Positions 51,901 to 64,000 of a stretch of DNA of 64,000 nt are shown piece after piece. Position 1 is the stretch's first letter; the number at the start of each line of letters is the position of its first letter. This DNA is from Nemopilema nomurai (taxonomy: Eukaryota > Cnidaria > Scyphozoa > Rhizostomeae > Rhizostomatidae). The position numbers and the translations under genes were made by a program. The stretch covers positions 1,495,469 through 1,559,468 of the forward strand of contig ML133472.1 of the NCBI GenBank assembly GCA_003864495.1, given 5' to 3'. A model generated the notes under the pieces. The model was not told the origin of the DNA and searched no databases. It saw only the letters and a program-made list of their open reading frames with translations.

Positions 51901-54900
51901 GATGACACTTACAGTTGTTTAACTTAAGCTAGAGAGATCATATGTATACAATGCAAGGTATTTTAGCAATAAAATAGAAAGTCTCTTTCATCTGGGTGGC
52001 CTGAGAAAAGGATGCCTTCGTCAAAATAAAATTTGCTGAAACATTTCTAAGTCCTAGTGGAAGCAAATGCATTTTTGAGCATGTTAATTTGTTGATATCT
52101 ATAGACAAGGCTCGTCTAACAACTGCCGGGGCCCTGGGCCCAAAGTCAGTGGGGCCCCCTAAAATTTGCTAAAATAGTTCGCGTCATGCTACTCAGTTCA
52201 TCAACATCACTTTGCATTGGCTTAACTTAGGAGGACCCCGGGCCCAGTGGGCCAATGGGTAAATGCGTTATTGTCTTGGACTAATGCAATTCGTGAAGCA
52301 GGTATGGAACTCTTTCTGTTTGATTGCAGGGCTGGATCGAGTGCGTTGGCTGCGCAGACAGGGCTTGCTATGATTTAACCCAACACTCGAACGGAAGTGG
52401 CGAAAAACTCGTGGCGCAAGTTGATCTGCCCACTCCAATATCCTTTTCTAATTCTTCATGTCTTCCATTGCAGTCGTCTCCGCTCCAGAACTGCCTTCGT
52501 GTTTGTGCTTTAGCAAAGCTTCCCCGATCCAGATTTTACTCTACATCGAATGAAAAATTACTTACATTTCAAATGTATGTGCACATTTTATTGTGATATT
52601 TTATCTGGTATTTTCCACAAAAATTCTAAATTACGGATTACTACAAATGAGAAGCAGCCTTTACAAACCACACTTTCAAAAAAACGTTTCAAAGCGGAGA
52701 AACTTGTCGAAGTGTCTTTTACCTGCCCTATCGATGTGAACATTTCGTTGGTTGTCTCAGAAAGTTTGCAGCTAAACTCCGCACTGTTTGTTCCTTGATT
52801 CGAGTTAAACGTGTCGGTGGATGTCACCGAAGCAGTAATGGACAAAGCAGCCGTGGGCAAAGCTTTCAAGAAGAACGCAAAGTCGGTTTCGGACCTAATT
52901 GCCAAAATGAAGCCGTGCGAAATAGACGAAATGGAAAATGCTCTCAACGCGACTGGGTAAGTAGAAGTAATGGTAAGTAGACGTATGGGTAAGTAGAAGT
53001 AATGGTAAGTAGACGTATGGGTAAGTAGAAGTAATGGTAAGTAAGTAGGTAAGCAGGCAACACCAAACAGCCTTTGGTAGCATTTTACTGCTTCGTTCAT
53101 AAGGTCTCGAGTAAAAGATCTTCTCAAAAGGGTCTTGCAATCAGCACCTTAAGCCCTGTCCACACTACAAAAACTAACCCAGGTTCGCCCCAGGTTTTAG
53201 CTAACCCAGGTTAGATTTTGCAGTGTGGACACAACTAACCTGGATTCGCCCTGGGTTAGTTTAACCCATTTCCAGAGGTGGGTTCGACCTGGGTTCGACC
53301 TAGGTTAGTGTTCTGAATTTCTAGTGTGGACACAAAACCTGGGACGAACCTGAGTTAGTTTTTTAACGCATGCACTAATTTGAGTGTGTTTTCATTTTGC
53401 GCGCCGAAAAATAAAATGCATTGCCAGGAAAAACATTTTGGACAAAATACAATAAACTGTGACTTCGGCAACTTCCATCTTCATCGTGTTTGTGGAAAAT
53501 TTGTTTTGTTGTCGTTGTTTTGTTGTTGTTGCAATTTAACTACGCATGCGTAGCATCGGCTAACCTGGGCTCGCTCCGGCTTTGGTCCCCATTACAAAAC
53601 ATAAAAATCAAGTGTGGACAAAACAGGGTTCGCCCTAGGTTAAATTTAACCTGGGGCGAACCTGGGTTAGTTTGTGTAGTGTGGACAGGGCTTTAGCTTG
53701 AGCCTACTTTGGAAGTTTCGAAGCAGCTTTACTGGCCTTTTCTTCACACAAACAAAGAAGCACAAGTCTTATGCTTTTTTCAAGCATTTTGTTAATTCAT
53801 GTTGGCTATTTCTGCTTACTCCATTTCGTTACTTTCGTCGCGAAGCTGCGCATTTCTTTATTTATTTAAGTGTTTCGTTTCTGCTTCGTTTCGTGCATTT
53901 TGTGAAGAAGTTTATGAATTTTGTGCCATAAATTGTCATAGATGTTTTTTATCTTCTGTGTCTTTTGTAGAACCTTCGCAATTAAATCTGGTAGTGAAGA
54001 ATTCCAAATTGAGAAGAAAATGTTGAAGCAGGTCAAAAGATACCAAAAGGAAGTGCATGGTTAGTGAAACACGAGAAAGAGGAAGCCAAATTGTAATAAA
54101 TCGATTGCATGTCGTTTTATTTTGCTACTTGTTACAACTTAAGCCCCTCATTAAATTGCCAAAGGTAGGAATGAAATCTTTAGAAAATAAAAGATTTTGG
54201 TGCTTGAATAACCTTGTTAGAGAATGTTATCAAATGTTGATCGTTTCTCGCTTTTCAGTTCGTGAAGTAGAGCCCCATGTTATTGAGCCATCTTTTGGCA
54301 TTGGAAGAATCATGTACTCAGTCTTGGAGCACAACTTCAAAGGAAGAGAAGGAGATGAGCAAAGGAACGTATGTAATCTGCGTTAATCTTCCAGTCACCT
54401 TACATTGCCCAGCCTCAAAGCGTTCAAGAACCCTTATGGGAATGATTAAGAGCTCGGGGGAGCGAGTATCAATTGTATTGGACGCTCCAGGGAAAAAGAC
54501 ATTGCCGCTATTATTAAAGGAATTTTCCTTTTGAATTGCCTTACCTTAATTGTATCCAATTGTGCTGACTGATGTCACAGTTGCGTTGCATTTTAATAAT
54601 TGATTGTAGTCATATTGGCTGTTCCATAAAGCATTTCTACCCCACTCAAATATTCCCTATTTTAGTGGCTCTCTTTGCCGTCCTTGGTCGCTCCTGTCAA
54701 ATGCTCTGTGCTTCCTCTGAGCAAAAACCAAGAGTTCAACCCATTCGTCCGTCAAATATGTAAGTATGCGACTCCCTCATCTGCTCTCCCTCACATTTCC
54801 CGCCCATAAAACAACTATTTCGTTAGCCTTCTGCTTCTTCATATTAGGCCCTTTGCTGAAATAATGTCGAAGCCTTGATAAAGGCAGTATTATTCAAACT

Positions 54901-55647
54901 GTTAATGCTCCGTTGCTTCTGTTAATGTTCAAAAGATCTAATCTGACTAGGCCATGTGATTTAGAATCATTTTAAAGTCATCACATGTTGCTATACTGTG
55001 ATTTTCATTCCCCCAGCCGCTGCTCTGACTGAACTGGACATATCATGTAAGACCGATGACTCCGGCGGCTCCATCGGCAGGCGGTATGCCAGAACCGACG
55101 AGATCGGAATCCCCTTCGGTATTACCATCGACTTTGACACGGTCAGTAAGACGCCCTGCACTGTGACGCTGCGCGAACGAAACTCGGCCCGACAAGTTCG
55201 CTGCAAGGTACGAAATGACGTCATTTATAGTGCTATTGAGAATTTTGCGAAAATTGTTTCTACACGCAAATGCATTTAGAAATTCAAGGGTTTAGGATGA
55301 CATCTCATTTTGGAATTAGGGAAAGGTTTTTGCCGAATCACCTGCTTTCATCATTAGAAGTTTCTGTTAGCCATGATTTTGCTTTTCTGTTAATTGATTA
55401 CCAATTGATTGTCTTAAAACGAACCCATTGACGACCGCGTAAGCCGCTGATACACTCCCAATAGCATATTTTGCGCATTGCTTCAATCTAAATAATGTTT
55501 TCCTCCTTCAAAAGTGTTTGTTTTTTTTCGCAGATCGCAATCGTGGCAAATGTGGTAAACGATCTGATCCACGGGAAAACTACTTGGGAAGAAATCGAGA
55601 AAAAATTTGGCATTTTTGACGACCGTAAAGAAACTACGGATAAATAG
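45917..55647 (+). CDS. GARS1: Glycyl-tRNA synthetase (mitochondrial and cytosolic forms)
   Basis: Seventeen exons: 45917-46051, 46994-47095, 47632-47734, 47980-48121, 48504-48592, 49138-49214, 49864-50009, 50399-50548, 50861-51023, 51408-51572, 52330-52419, 52805-52956, 53971-54059, 54259-54368, 54666-54759, 55017-55207 and 55534-55647. They give 703 residues (human 739). Domains in order: a 28-residue basic presequence, then MAATDV, a WHEP RNA-binding domain ([28 protein letters not shown]), a class II catalytic core with [38 protein letters not shown] (motif 2) and [16 protein letters not shown] (motif 3), and the anticodon-binding domain ([35 protein letters not shown]). It attaches glycine to tRNA-Gly. 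The second in-frame ATG at 46001 fits a cytosolic start. The exon 11/12 junction is uncertain. A poly(A) signal AATAAA is at about 56040. Confidence 0.95.
52957..53060 (+). repeat. Tandem repeat built from 5' splice-site-like GTAAGT units
   Basis: The intron after GARS1 exon 12 opens with about three copies of a 32-bp unit, itself two diverged 16-mers: GTAAGTAGAAGTAATG and GTAAGTAGACGTATGG. GTAAGT therefore occurs at least six times in 100 bp, the first being the predicted donor. Confidence 0.9.
53152..53692. mobile_element. Nonautonomous TIR element (Harbinger-like MITE) in a GARS1 intron
   Basis: The left end AGCCCTGTCCACACTACAAA is mirrored by TTTGTGTAGTGTGGACAGGGCT at the right end, and the inverted similarity continues inward through AACCCAGGTTCGCCCCAGG/CCTGGGGCGAACCTGGGTT, about 45 bp in all. 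TTA is duplicated outside (53149-53151 and 53693-53695). The interior repeats AACCTGGGTT words. No ORF of interest. TSD and terminal AGCCC match the element at 3980-4623, so a related mobilising enzyme is plausible. Confidence 0.88.
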
Positions 55648-56735
55648 TTAAGAAGAATAGTTTAATCAGGAATTGCAATTTCAACCATCTGAATTCTCAG
55701 ATTAAAGCCTTTGCGAATCACATGAACTTTTTTTTGAGAATTTGCTCAAGGTTTCTAAGGTACTTAATGGCATTAAATATGCTATCAAGTCAACCAATAT
55801 TGCTATTATGGATGTCAATATTGCTAGCATCCTTCCTGCTATTTTTGACGGAAAGGTTCTTCTACTCGCTTTTGATTTGAAGATTGGTCAGGGGATCTGT
55901 TAAGCATTGCTGTGATGCATTTTCACCAGTGTTTTTCATTCCGTGGAAACAAATTGCTCAATACCACCACCTGTTCTTCATGCTTTGATCTTGAGCACGT
56001 CTATTCTAGATTTACGCAGTTCTTTTTCAACCTTGGAATAATAAAATTTTCTCGAAGCCTAAACTATTTTCAATTGCTTCGAACTTGAAACAAAATGAAA
56101 ATTATTAGCATAATTTAAATGCTGTCTTGCAATTATCAAGAATGGCGTTTACAAAATAGTTTTCAGAAGCTTTGGGTACGTAGTTACGAATTCTTCCCCA
56201 TGATAACAATGCAAGCATGTTTTTGGTAGAATGAAGGACGTTTTTGCTGCAAATTTAGCGTTTTGATAAATTCAGTCCACTTCCTTGGTCCAATTGTGCA
56301 TTTATGATGCTTTTATGGTGCATTTCGGTGCATTTATGGTCCACCAAGCTGTATGTTCGATTAAATGCATCGACAGGTCAAAGATCAGACCGATCTGTTT
56401 ACTGACCTCCTTTGGATAAGATTATCACTGAGGCCGGCTTCTTTGCACAAATATGTGAAGCAATATAGAGCCGTGAATTGCTTCGAGAATAAGTGTTTGG
56501 CATCCACTTTGACTTCTGACAATCCAGATTCTCTCGATACCAGGCAGACCAGATGTTACTTCTCAAGGTCTGAGGAATCTTGGGCACTAAATGACTAAGT
56601 GAAGACTGCTAGCAAGCAAGCTGTAGAATTCGATTTAAACCCACGTTGAGAGAATGGGTAGGCTACGAAAAGCAGCAAGTGTTGAGCTGATTGCACCCAT
56701 GAATGTATTGCTAATTCTACCCTGATTTGTGGATT
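55648..56735. other. GARS1 3' UTR and spacer
   Basis: The left 400 bp is the probable 3' UTR of GARS1. The right part should hold upstream exons of the His-rich gene, but none was recognised. Confidence 0.35.
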
Positions 56736-56742
56736 GGGGTGA

Positions 56743-58433
56743 GTCTCTCTCCCACTGGGACCATCACCATGAGCATGATTGGGAACATCACGTTGATCAG
56801 TACCATGAGCGATTCGACGAGTCTGCAATCAGGAATGAGCACGAGCGACATTACCACCAAGAAGAGTATGCCGAGTATGCAACGAGGTAAGATGATGTAC
56901 ACCGTCCATCTTCGCGTCTAACAGCATTCCACTTCGTGTTATTAACTTGTAAACCAAACGTGGTCATAAGGAAGACAAATGGTTATCAGATTCGTAGCTT
57001 AAATGCTGTTTATCATATATGTCTATGACCAATATCAAGACGTGGATGTTTTTTTCAACAGCCCATTCAAAACTACGAGTTGATTACAGGTCTTGATGCG
57101 GGACACCCTTTCTACTGTTGTGGGTGCCATTTTGAATATTTCCATGACACGACACTTGGACTGCAGCAATCGTGACTAAAGAAATTCTGCTATGTCTAAA
57201 GAGCTTTGGTTTGGATTGTAAAGTTCAATCAAGTAGAAGAAACTTGCCTTGCCTTACCAATTTTTCTTTGAGCTGCAGATCGACTTTGCAATGCATAGAC
57301 GGGGATTTTGCTCATTTGTTTTGAAATTATCATCAATATACATTTTTTATATTTTCTTATTATTTTCCAACATCGTATCGTATTCCAAATTGTTTTTGAG
57401 GATATTTGTCGTAATGTGCTGCCGTATCCTACCTCTGAATCATGTCTTTTGAAAAGAGGCCTCTATGATTAATCACCCTGACTTTGCTTCTTGCTATATT
57501 TTCATTGCATCAACCCTAGAAGCAAGACCGTTTCTTCAATCAAACCTAATTTGATGTAAATCATTCTCAAAGGTACGCCGAAACTGTGAGGGAGCATCAC
57601 CATGACCATTACGAGGCATCAAGGCGTAGCAACGAGGTTAACAATGAGAGTCACGAAACACACCGAGAAAACTACTGGAATTCGCGCGCTTCTATCCCAA
57701 AAGGCAATGCTTCATCCGTTGTTTACGTCAATTGTTGGTTATTGCAATGCGGCCGGGGGTAGAGAGAGGTGGAGGCTGCACCTGAAACGGCGGGAATTGC
57801 TTTAAATGACGAAATGGGAAAGAAATACAGCAGTAGATATGCTAATATGGGTATAATTACGAGGTGCACGATCTCTCTTTGTAAAGATGGGCAGTTAGTT
57901 GAAGGCAGCAATCCCAAGAATCCGCCATGAAATGGCCATTTCCTTACTGACAAGGCTCTGTACCCCCACTTTTAGCATAAGCGATCTATGAAATTTTTTT
58001 TGCTTTACTGAGGATCGATTCCTGTATTTTGATTTATTTCTATCATTATCCCACCGAACACTGTAACACCAATAGTCTGAATATATTCGATTTGCGTTAG
58101 TCTAATGTCCAGCAAACCGTTTGAAATAATCTCCGGCGTAATCTTGTCGTAAGAACGATTAGAAAGTTAAGTCGGTTATGTACTTTTACAAATGATTTGT
58201 GGACTCGAAAGAGCGTTTTCGCGTAACTTTTATTGGCACTAGGCAAATTCAATACACACAACTATCTGGCTTGATATCGAAGCAGGACGCATGATGAGTT
58301 TTCTTTTCGAAATGACATATCCATTTAGATTCGCAGGTGCATGACAGGTGCTTTCAAGGCTTTCATCAACATTTTTTATTCACAGGATCAAAAGTACGAA
58401 TTTTGGATGGAAGAGAAGCTAAACGGTTTCTGA
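56743..58433 (+). CDS. 3' exons of an unrecognised His/Glu/Tyr-rich protein gene
   Basis: Three pieces join in phase: about 56743-56886, 57573-57636 and 58386-58433 (stop TGA). The translation has many short His/Glu/Asp/Tyr clusters (WDHHHEHDWEHHVDQYHERF, ERHYHQEEYAEYATR, then YAETVREHHHDHYEASRR) and ends DQKYEFWMEEKLNGF. The compositional theme running across two separate exons in one frame argues that it is really coding. The start and upstream exons are not found; the left border is provisional because a stop codon lies just before it and the nearest AG is weak. Histidine-rich acidic repeats can bind metals such as zinc or copper, but that is only a possibility here. Confidence 0.5.
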
Positions 58434-59063
58434 AGATTAGAAGAATCAGCCGCTGAAAGAAGATGTTGACAAGAAATGGCTTTTTGAAAGCATTAAATTG
58501 TTGCTGGGGCTATTTAATAGCTACACAGACTGTTATTGCAAATTATCAATGCGTTTTACAATCTTTTCTTCACAATTCATTACGACCTTCCAAAAAGGCA
58601 AGTTCATATTTTCGTCCTCTGGGCTAAGGAATTACGCGTGCTTCAACATTTCCGTGACGCTCGAATAGCAACGGTTGTAATAACAATAGCGTTCTTCATT
58701 TAAGCCATACCACAAGGTCACCAAGCATAACTTATTACTTCGTTTACTGGCAAAAAATTGTAAGGCATTATGTTTTCCATAGGGTAAAGAGGTCTCGCAT
58801 GAAGTCATATTCGTCAAGTTATCACCTAGAATCAATGGAGCGATCAATGACATGAATGAAATTTGAAATTTGTCGTGCATTTTGAAATTTGTTTCAATTT
58901 TGCTAGAACAATCTTCCATTTCGAAAAGTAGCAGTTAAACTATAAACCTCTACATATGAATTATTCTGTTTTTCATTCGATATTAGAGCTGTCAAGATAT
59001 TGTTTCATGGTCTAAAACTCAACCTTGAGATTTCACGTCCGCCCTAAAAGACATTTTGGCACG

Positions 59064-62000
59064 TCACCAGTTCCTGCTGTCAATCTTCCTCGCCTCCTTC
59101 TCGTGATATCCTGAACGAGGCCTTTCTTGTAGCCGTCCCATTTCTGGCCTATTGAGTATTTTTGAAAGGTCTGCATTCTGTTCGGATACTGCTTCATCGC
59201 GATGTTGCTGATGTATGTGAAGAAGCTCCCTCTTTGCTGTGCTTGCAGACTGGCCTTCGGAATTCGCAGAAACTCCGTCTACAGAGAAATGAAACATCAG
59301 ATTTGCCAAATACACAACGATCTTCAGGCCTTGGTTCGTGACATAGCTTGTATAAGGTGCATGCATTTGCTCTGAAAACCTTGTCAGGGGCGTCGTAAGA
59401 AGAACCTTCTTAACAACAATGGCCTACAGCAACAGGAAAGAAAGGCCGTGACAAGTGGCTGAATTTTCCAGCTTCTCATTCAAGGGGAACTACTCCTAAA
59501 GGCAAACGTCCTAAAGGCAAACTTATATCAATAAGATTTCTCATTATCCCCAGCATCTAATGTAGAGCATCTGTCCCCACAACATCCATCTCTCGAGAAA
59601 CTTACTTTCGTGGATGTGATTACACTGCTTTTGCCAATTTCCTCGTCCACTCCGAAGTACTGCCCCTCCTTTAATGTCTGTATTACCAAGAATAAATTTT
59701 TCAGCCTCTCGTATCTTCCGTCAATCTTGACATTCTTCTTTACCTCGTCTTCGTTGTCGACGGATGCGAGGCTAATCCTCTCCTTTCCAAACGGCAGCCT
59801 CTCCACTATCACTGGAATTTGACGAACCACGTGACACTGCCCAGACATGACGAAGAAAGAGAAGTCTTGATCCTCCCGCATGTCTTTAATTATAACCTGG
59901 AAGAAAAAGAGGCATTCATTTGCAAGTTGTCAGCAAAAACGTTCGCACAACGAAAGAAACTGGGCGGCATGGAAATGTTAGGATGTGCTCCCGAACTCTT
60001 GAAGGACTTTTATGTGTTAAAAGTGCCCAAGACAAGACATACAAAAGTCTGGTGAAAGTCTGAGAAAGCAGGCAGAGAGGATAGGCCGCGTCATTTGCTT
60101 AAGATCCAACGAAGAATTCTCTCTCAGAGACTTGTTAGACCCTCTGCTGGAAGTTTACCTCAAACAACAATACATCATCATGGTACTTTGCTTTTTTTCA
60201 ATGCAATAGATGAAAGGAGCCGGTGTATCATGTGGGACCTGTCTTGTATTTGAAGAAAGAAATGGTTAAATCCATGCAAAGGACACAGTACCAATTGAAT
60301 GTGCGTGCCAAGGCCACCTGAGATTCAGGGACAATGTGCTTTCTTCTCCACTTCGTAAAGAGTCCCAATCCTAATTGTGTGTTATTTCTACGGGACTGTG
60401 TAATCTTTGCGAAAACAGTCTGGTTTATTTGGCAATAGGCAATAGGCTTGTCCACCGAATGCGCAAACAAGGAATGGGCCAGTGACAGTCGTACAAGGTG
60501 AACACTTCAAAGGTTTGCTCTGATCTTCGCTATTTGTCGTGCAAGCGCATACGTTTGACGGGTTTGAAATGGGTAGATCTAAACACACAATAATGAATTT
60601 CAAGCGTTCAATGTGCTTTTTATGGTATGCCATTTTACAACATAGTTCACTGGTTTATTTAACTTGAATGTCAGGATTTGACATAGGAATGTAGTTGTTG
60701 TATCAACTGAGGCAAATTCGCACCAACTGTGTCGCAGCAAAAGGAGAAACTTTGAAGGAAAGTTAACTTCTGTGGTCAGGGCATTTTTGTTCAATAGATT
60801 CAATCCATGCGATAGAATTTACAATGCGATTACAAGGACAAAATGTCTCTCAACAACCTAATGTTTGACCTCCAGTGGTAGCTGCTAGAGGTTTAAAGGC
60901 AAAAGTGATATTCAAAGCCAATAGTCAGCTAGAATTAAAGAAACACATTCATTGAGCATCATGTTTAAATAGACCTACTTGCTGTTTAAGAACAGTTAAT
61001 TAAGTAGACATTGATCCTTGCTGATATTCAACAGGGCCAGTAATTATTAGACTCGAAAGAGTTGAGATGAACTTTAGGCATTCGTTTCATCACCAGAGCA
61101 TTCGTTTGATTTCTGATTGACTTCATTTAGTTACGAAAACACGGATAGTGGAAGCTTTGTCCAAAATGATTGAATAAAATTTATCCTCCTTTTAATCTCT
61201 GTGTACTTTAAAGTTTGCATATTCTTAACAAGTGTCCGTGAAATTAGTCATTTTTCCAAACACCCTGAAAGCTGCTGGTGGATGCAGTCAATTTCGATCA
61301 ATATTACCAAAGGGAACATTGATACCAATCGGCTGAAAAATAGATGAATGACGTCACATCAGCTGCGAAATATGTCGTACAGTCTTACCGAGTTTGCTGG
61401 GTACTCGATGATTTTCGAGGATGCATTGAGCAGCTTAATATCACTTTGAACCCATTTTTCAAACAGATCCAATGACTGCAGGAACTTCATGCTCCGCTCC
61501 GTTTCGAGATGGTAGCTTCTTCTTAAAACCTGCCCATGGAGAGGGATACTCTTAGTTATAAATTGCATTGATAATTCTAATACAGGGGACACATTTGAGT
61601 AGCCAAAGTTTAGAATCAATGACCTGCATCATTTGGTTTCTCTGCTTCTTCTTTGACCGGCGATAAGCAGGCCTGAATTTGATCGTAAACCAAAAATGTG
61701 CGTTTCAAATTAAAAACAAAATTTAATTGACCATGCATCACGTAACTGGTTGCGGTCAAGAATCTTGTCAAATCGACTTAGAATCTTTTTCATTCATGGA
61801 GGTGTAGAGATGTGGCCAATTCCTAGTATTTGATTACTGAAATGCTGAGAAGAGTCAAAGGTTTTCTAGTAATAGAATGTCACAGAGATCTCTTCGTGAA
61901 ATTAACGGAGTCCTCCATCAGTATTTGAACTTCTTATCCCATTAAAATTATGCTTCATTTGAAAGAGCGATGCAGTGATAAGTTCATAGTATGTTGAAAG

Positions 62001-63572
62001 ACCCTGTTGTGTTGTTCATAGTTCCTACTGAATGGCCCTACAGAAATATTTCTTAGGCAAGATACAAATTTTGCTTATGAGTAATTAAGCCACTTATGAT
62101 TATTTCACCAACCGATCATCTTCAGTTGCAAGTAGATTACAGTCTTTCTTTATCAATGAAGCGCCCTAGTTAATTGATTTACAAGTAACAAAGGGGCAGA
62201 AATGTCAAACTAACAAAGGCATTTTGCGTTGCAAGAATTGTGTAGCATTAAGCTACTGAGTGCTGCCTCCAAAACTAGCCATTGCTTAATTCTTCTCACA
62301 TTATCCATAATCATGTCGGTACTATAATGATTTTGCCTTTTAGAACGTTATTCGACAGTAAATTCAACTTCTAGCCACTTAGCACACCAAAAACCTAGAG
62401 TCTACTTGAATGTAGCAGTATATTGCAATAAGAAACCTCACCTCTTCTATGTCTGTATTGTCGAGCCTTAAAAACTCGCAAGCAGTTTTGCAAATCACAG
62501 AAGCAGTCTTGTTTGAGCCGGACATTGTCACCACTTCGCCAAATGAATCTCCCGTCATCTTTTCCTGAAGAACCTGCAGGTTATACCATAATCCCTTAAT
62601 GGTGTTTCGAATTTTGTGTCTAAGTATTCTTCCTATTCAGACCGTAAAGCAATTATTTGCAAGGCGGATTTGACATGCACTCGTTGATATAATCGTGAAC
62701 AAGGAAGGAGTTTGGTTGTCGTGTTCGTTACATCAGAATGAGAGAAGTCCAATCTTCAACGATCTGCAGCTTCTGGGAAATGGTAAGTCGTGGCTTAAGT
62801 AAAATATGCGGATCGAATGTTGTGCTAGTAGGCCATGCACAGAATACTTTTGCATATGGACACTAATCCTAATAGGCTATTCTAAGATTGGACTATTTCA
62901 TCGCATTGCCCCTATTCTACTTCCCCAACGTAACTTATCAGTGAAATGGCAATTCCTTTAGCTTTAAATCTTCAGAGTCAATGATATTCAATTAAAAGTC
63001 ATTCAAGTTAACGTTCTTGCAAACCTTAAGATATATTTGGTTGAAATGAAAAATTTGATCTTTCATCCACTGAAAATGCAGCTTTGTAAGCTTCTGTGTA
63101 GATCTTTTGAAGGGTGAATAGACTTCATAGTGCACTCGTTAGCCACAAGCCGCACGATTTCCCAAAGAAACGTCCACAAACAAAAATCGCCCGTGTACAT
63201 TTAGTTCTCCGTATCTACCTGCTATTTAGCCTCTACGGCGTTTTGAGACCCGACTATAGTTTCCAGCGAAAAATCTTTCGATTCCCAGTCAAGCCTTGCC
63301 ACAATCTGGTCGTCTTCAAGGCACAAGATGAAGTTTTATCAAAATCTTGCTGGACGACGCTATCTTGTTGACATTATGCGCAGTGTCTAGAGAGGACTCA
63401 ACTACGAACTTTCTAAAGAACAATAGCATTTTTCTATGAAATTTCTATGAGTACCCAAGCATAAATACATTTACAAAATATACCTGCTTCGCTAAGCCAC
63501 CTTTCTCTGAAGTTGAAACTTCCACAGCAACTGTTCCGTTAATGATAAAATAAAGCGAAGTCCCAAATTCTC
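59064..63572 (-). CDS. CNBD2-like protein with two cyclic-nucleotide-binding domains (partial, 5' end outside window)
   Basis: Exons on the minus strand: 63572-63484, 62573-62442, 61529-61389, 59896-59606 and 59423-59064 (stop TGA), phase-consistent. The first cNMP-binding fold shows FGTSLYFIINGTVAVEV and the phosphate-binding cassette GDSFGE...NKTASV. The second begins KFLQSLDLFEKWVQSD, crosses the junction EYPANS|VIIKDMREDQDFSFFVMSGQ, and has GQYFGVDE. This arrangement resembles CNBD2, a cytosolic cAMP-binding protein needed for sperm motility in mammals; function in this organism is unknown. The last exon (AIVVKKVLL...) fits by phase but has no recognised similarity, and its Gln/Arg/Glu-rich end is low in complexity. 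Upstream exons must lie beyond 64000 or were not recognised between 63573 and 64000. Confidence 0.78.
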
Positions 63573-64000
63573 CTTAAAAAAACAAATATTTACACCGCAT
63601 GGCTGATTAAAAAGAAAGTTGTAAAATCAATTGACGGCGACAATATGTTTGAATAGGCCCATTTTTTCTTTGTTTGCAGGAGCTCGACCCTTTTATCAGA
63701 TACAATTTCTAAAACATTGGCAACAATGCTTTAATCAAACGCAACTGTATTCTAATGTTGTGAAGTGACCTAGAAAATATCCCCTTACTGATGATACGCC
63801 TTGGTGGGAAACGCAAGTGAGTGTGGTCACGAATGGGGTTATGCTTATTATGATCTCTGGTTAGTACACCGCTAAATCTTGAATCGAGTTCTTGAAAGAT
63901 GACACAGCAACGTGTCGTCTAAACAGTTCCACCCCCTGAAATGGACCCACACAAGAAACAAAATGCATTGAATGAGGTGATGTGAGCCGGGGGCTTCACA
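63573..64000. other. Intron or upstream part of the CNBD2-like gene
   Basis: No exon could be chosen here; the next upstream exon of the CNBD2-like gene must end in phase 1. Confidence 0.35.

Noticed and set aside
52125..52260. GC-rich palindromic words (GGGGCCCTGGGCCC) in a GARS1 intron
   Set aside because: Symmetry is local to short words; no clear paired termini or target duplication.
52588..53127. 179-codon minus-strand ORF with a repeated Thr/Tyr/Leu pattern
   Set aside because: It is antisense to GARS1 exon 12 and to the GTAAGT minisatellite, which creates the repeats.

Overview
The window is eukaryotic: short coding exons with GT/AG borders lie in AT-rich introns and spacers full of degraded transposons. 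Gene content (CDK4/6 with a PVSTIRE helix, THUMPD1, GTPBP10, GARS1, an MCCC2-like protein, a fukutin-type LicD protein, a CNBD2-like protein and secreted PAN-EGF-WSC-like proteins) indicates an animal. Compact introns, lineage-specific PAN/EGF/WSC proteins and the repeat style suggest an early-branching metazoan, most likely an anthozoan cnidarian. That assignment is an inference. All exon structures below were read by hand from splice sites, reading phase and recalled family sequences.

Region 1-22.6 kb is accessory. Two tandem minus-strand genes (about 5.8-9.2 kb and 11.6-16.6 kb) encode secreted proteins with a PAN/apple-like domain, EGF-like domains and two small WSC-like cysteine domains. 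They are bracketed by two copies of a roughly 1 kb repeat (2.4-3.4 kb and 17.8-19.1 kb). Around them lie a TIR element with TTA target duplications, a broken LINE endonuclease, two tRNA-derived SINEs, a 2.18 kb hAT-type element with a perfect 8-bp target duplication, and a decayed MULE/ZSWIM-like transposase.

Region 23-36 kb is a housekeeping block. A divergent MCCC2-like gene (minus) and THUMPD1 (plus) are head to head with 136 bp between their start codons. A seven-exon CDK4/6 gene (minus) follows, with a TIR element in an intron. Region 36-40 kb holds an apparently intronless LicD/fukutin-like type II membrane protein gene.

Region 40-56 kb holds a second head-to-head pair: GTPBP10 (minus, 11 predicted exons) and GARS1 (plus, 17 predicted exons), with 207 bp between their start codons. 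GARS1 seems to encode mitochondrial and cytosolic forms from two in-frame ATGs. Region 56-64 kb holds the 3' part of a small His/Glu/Tyr-rich gene (plus) and the 3' part of a CNBD2-like gene with two cyclic-nucleotide-binding domains (minus), which runs off the right edge. No operons, CRISPR arrays, rRNA genes or confident functional tRNA genes were seen.
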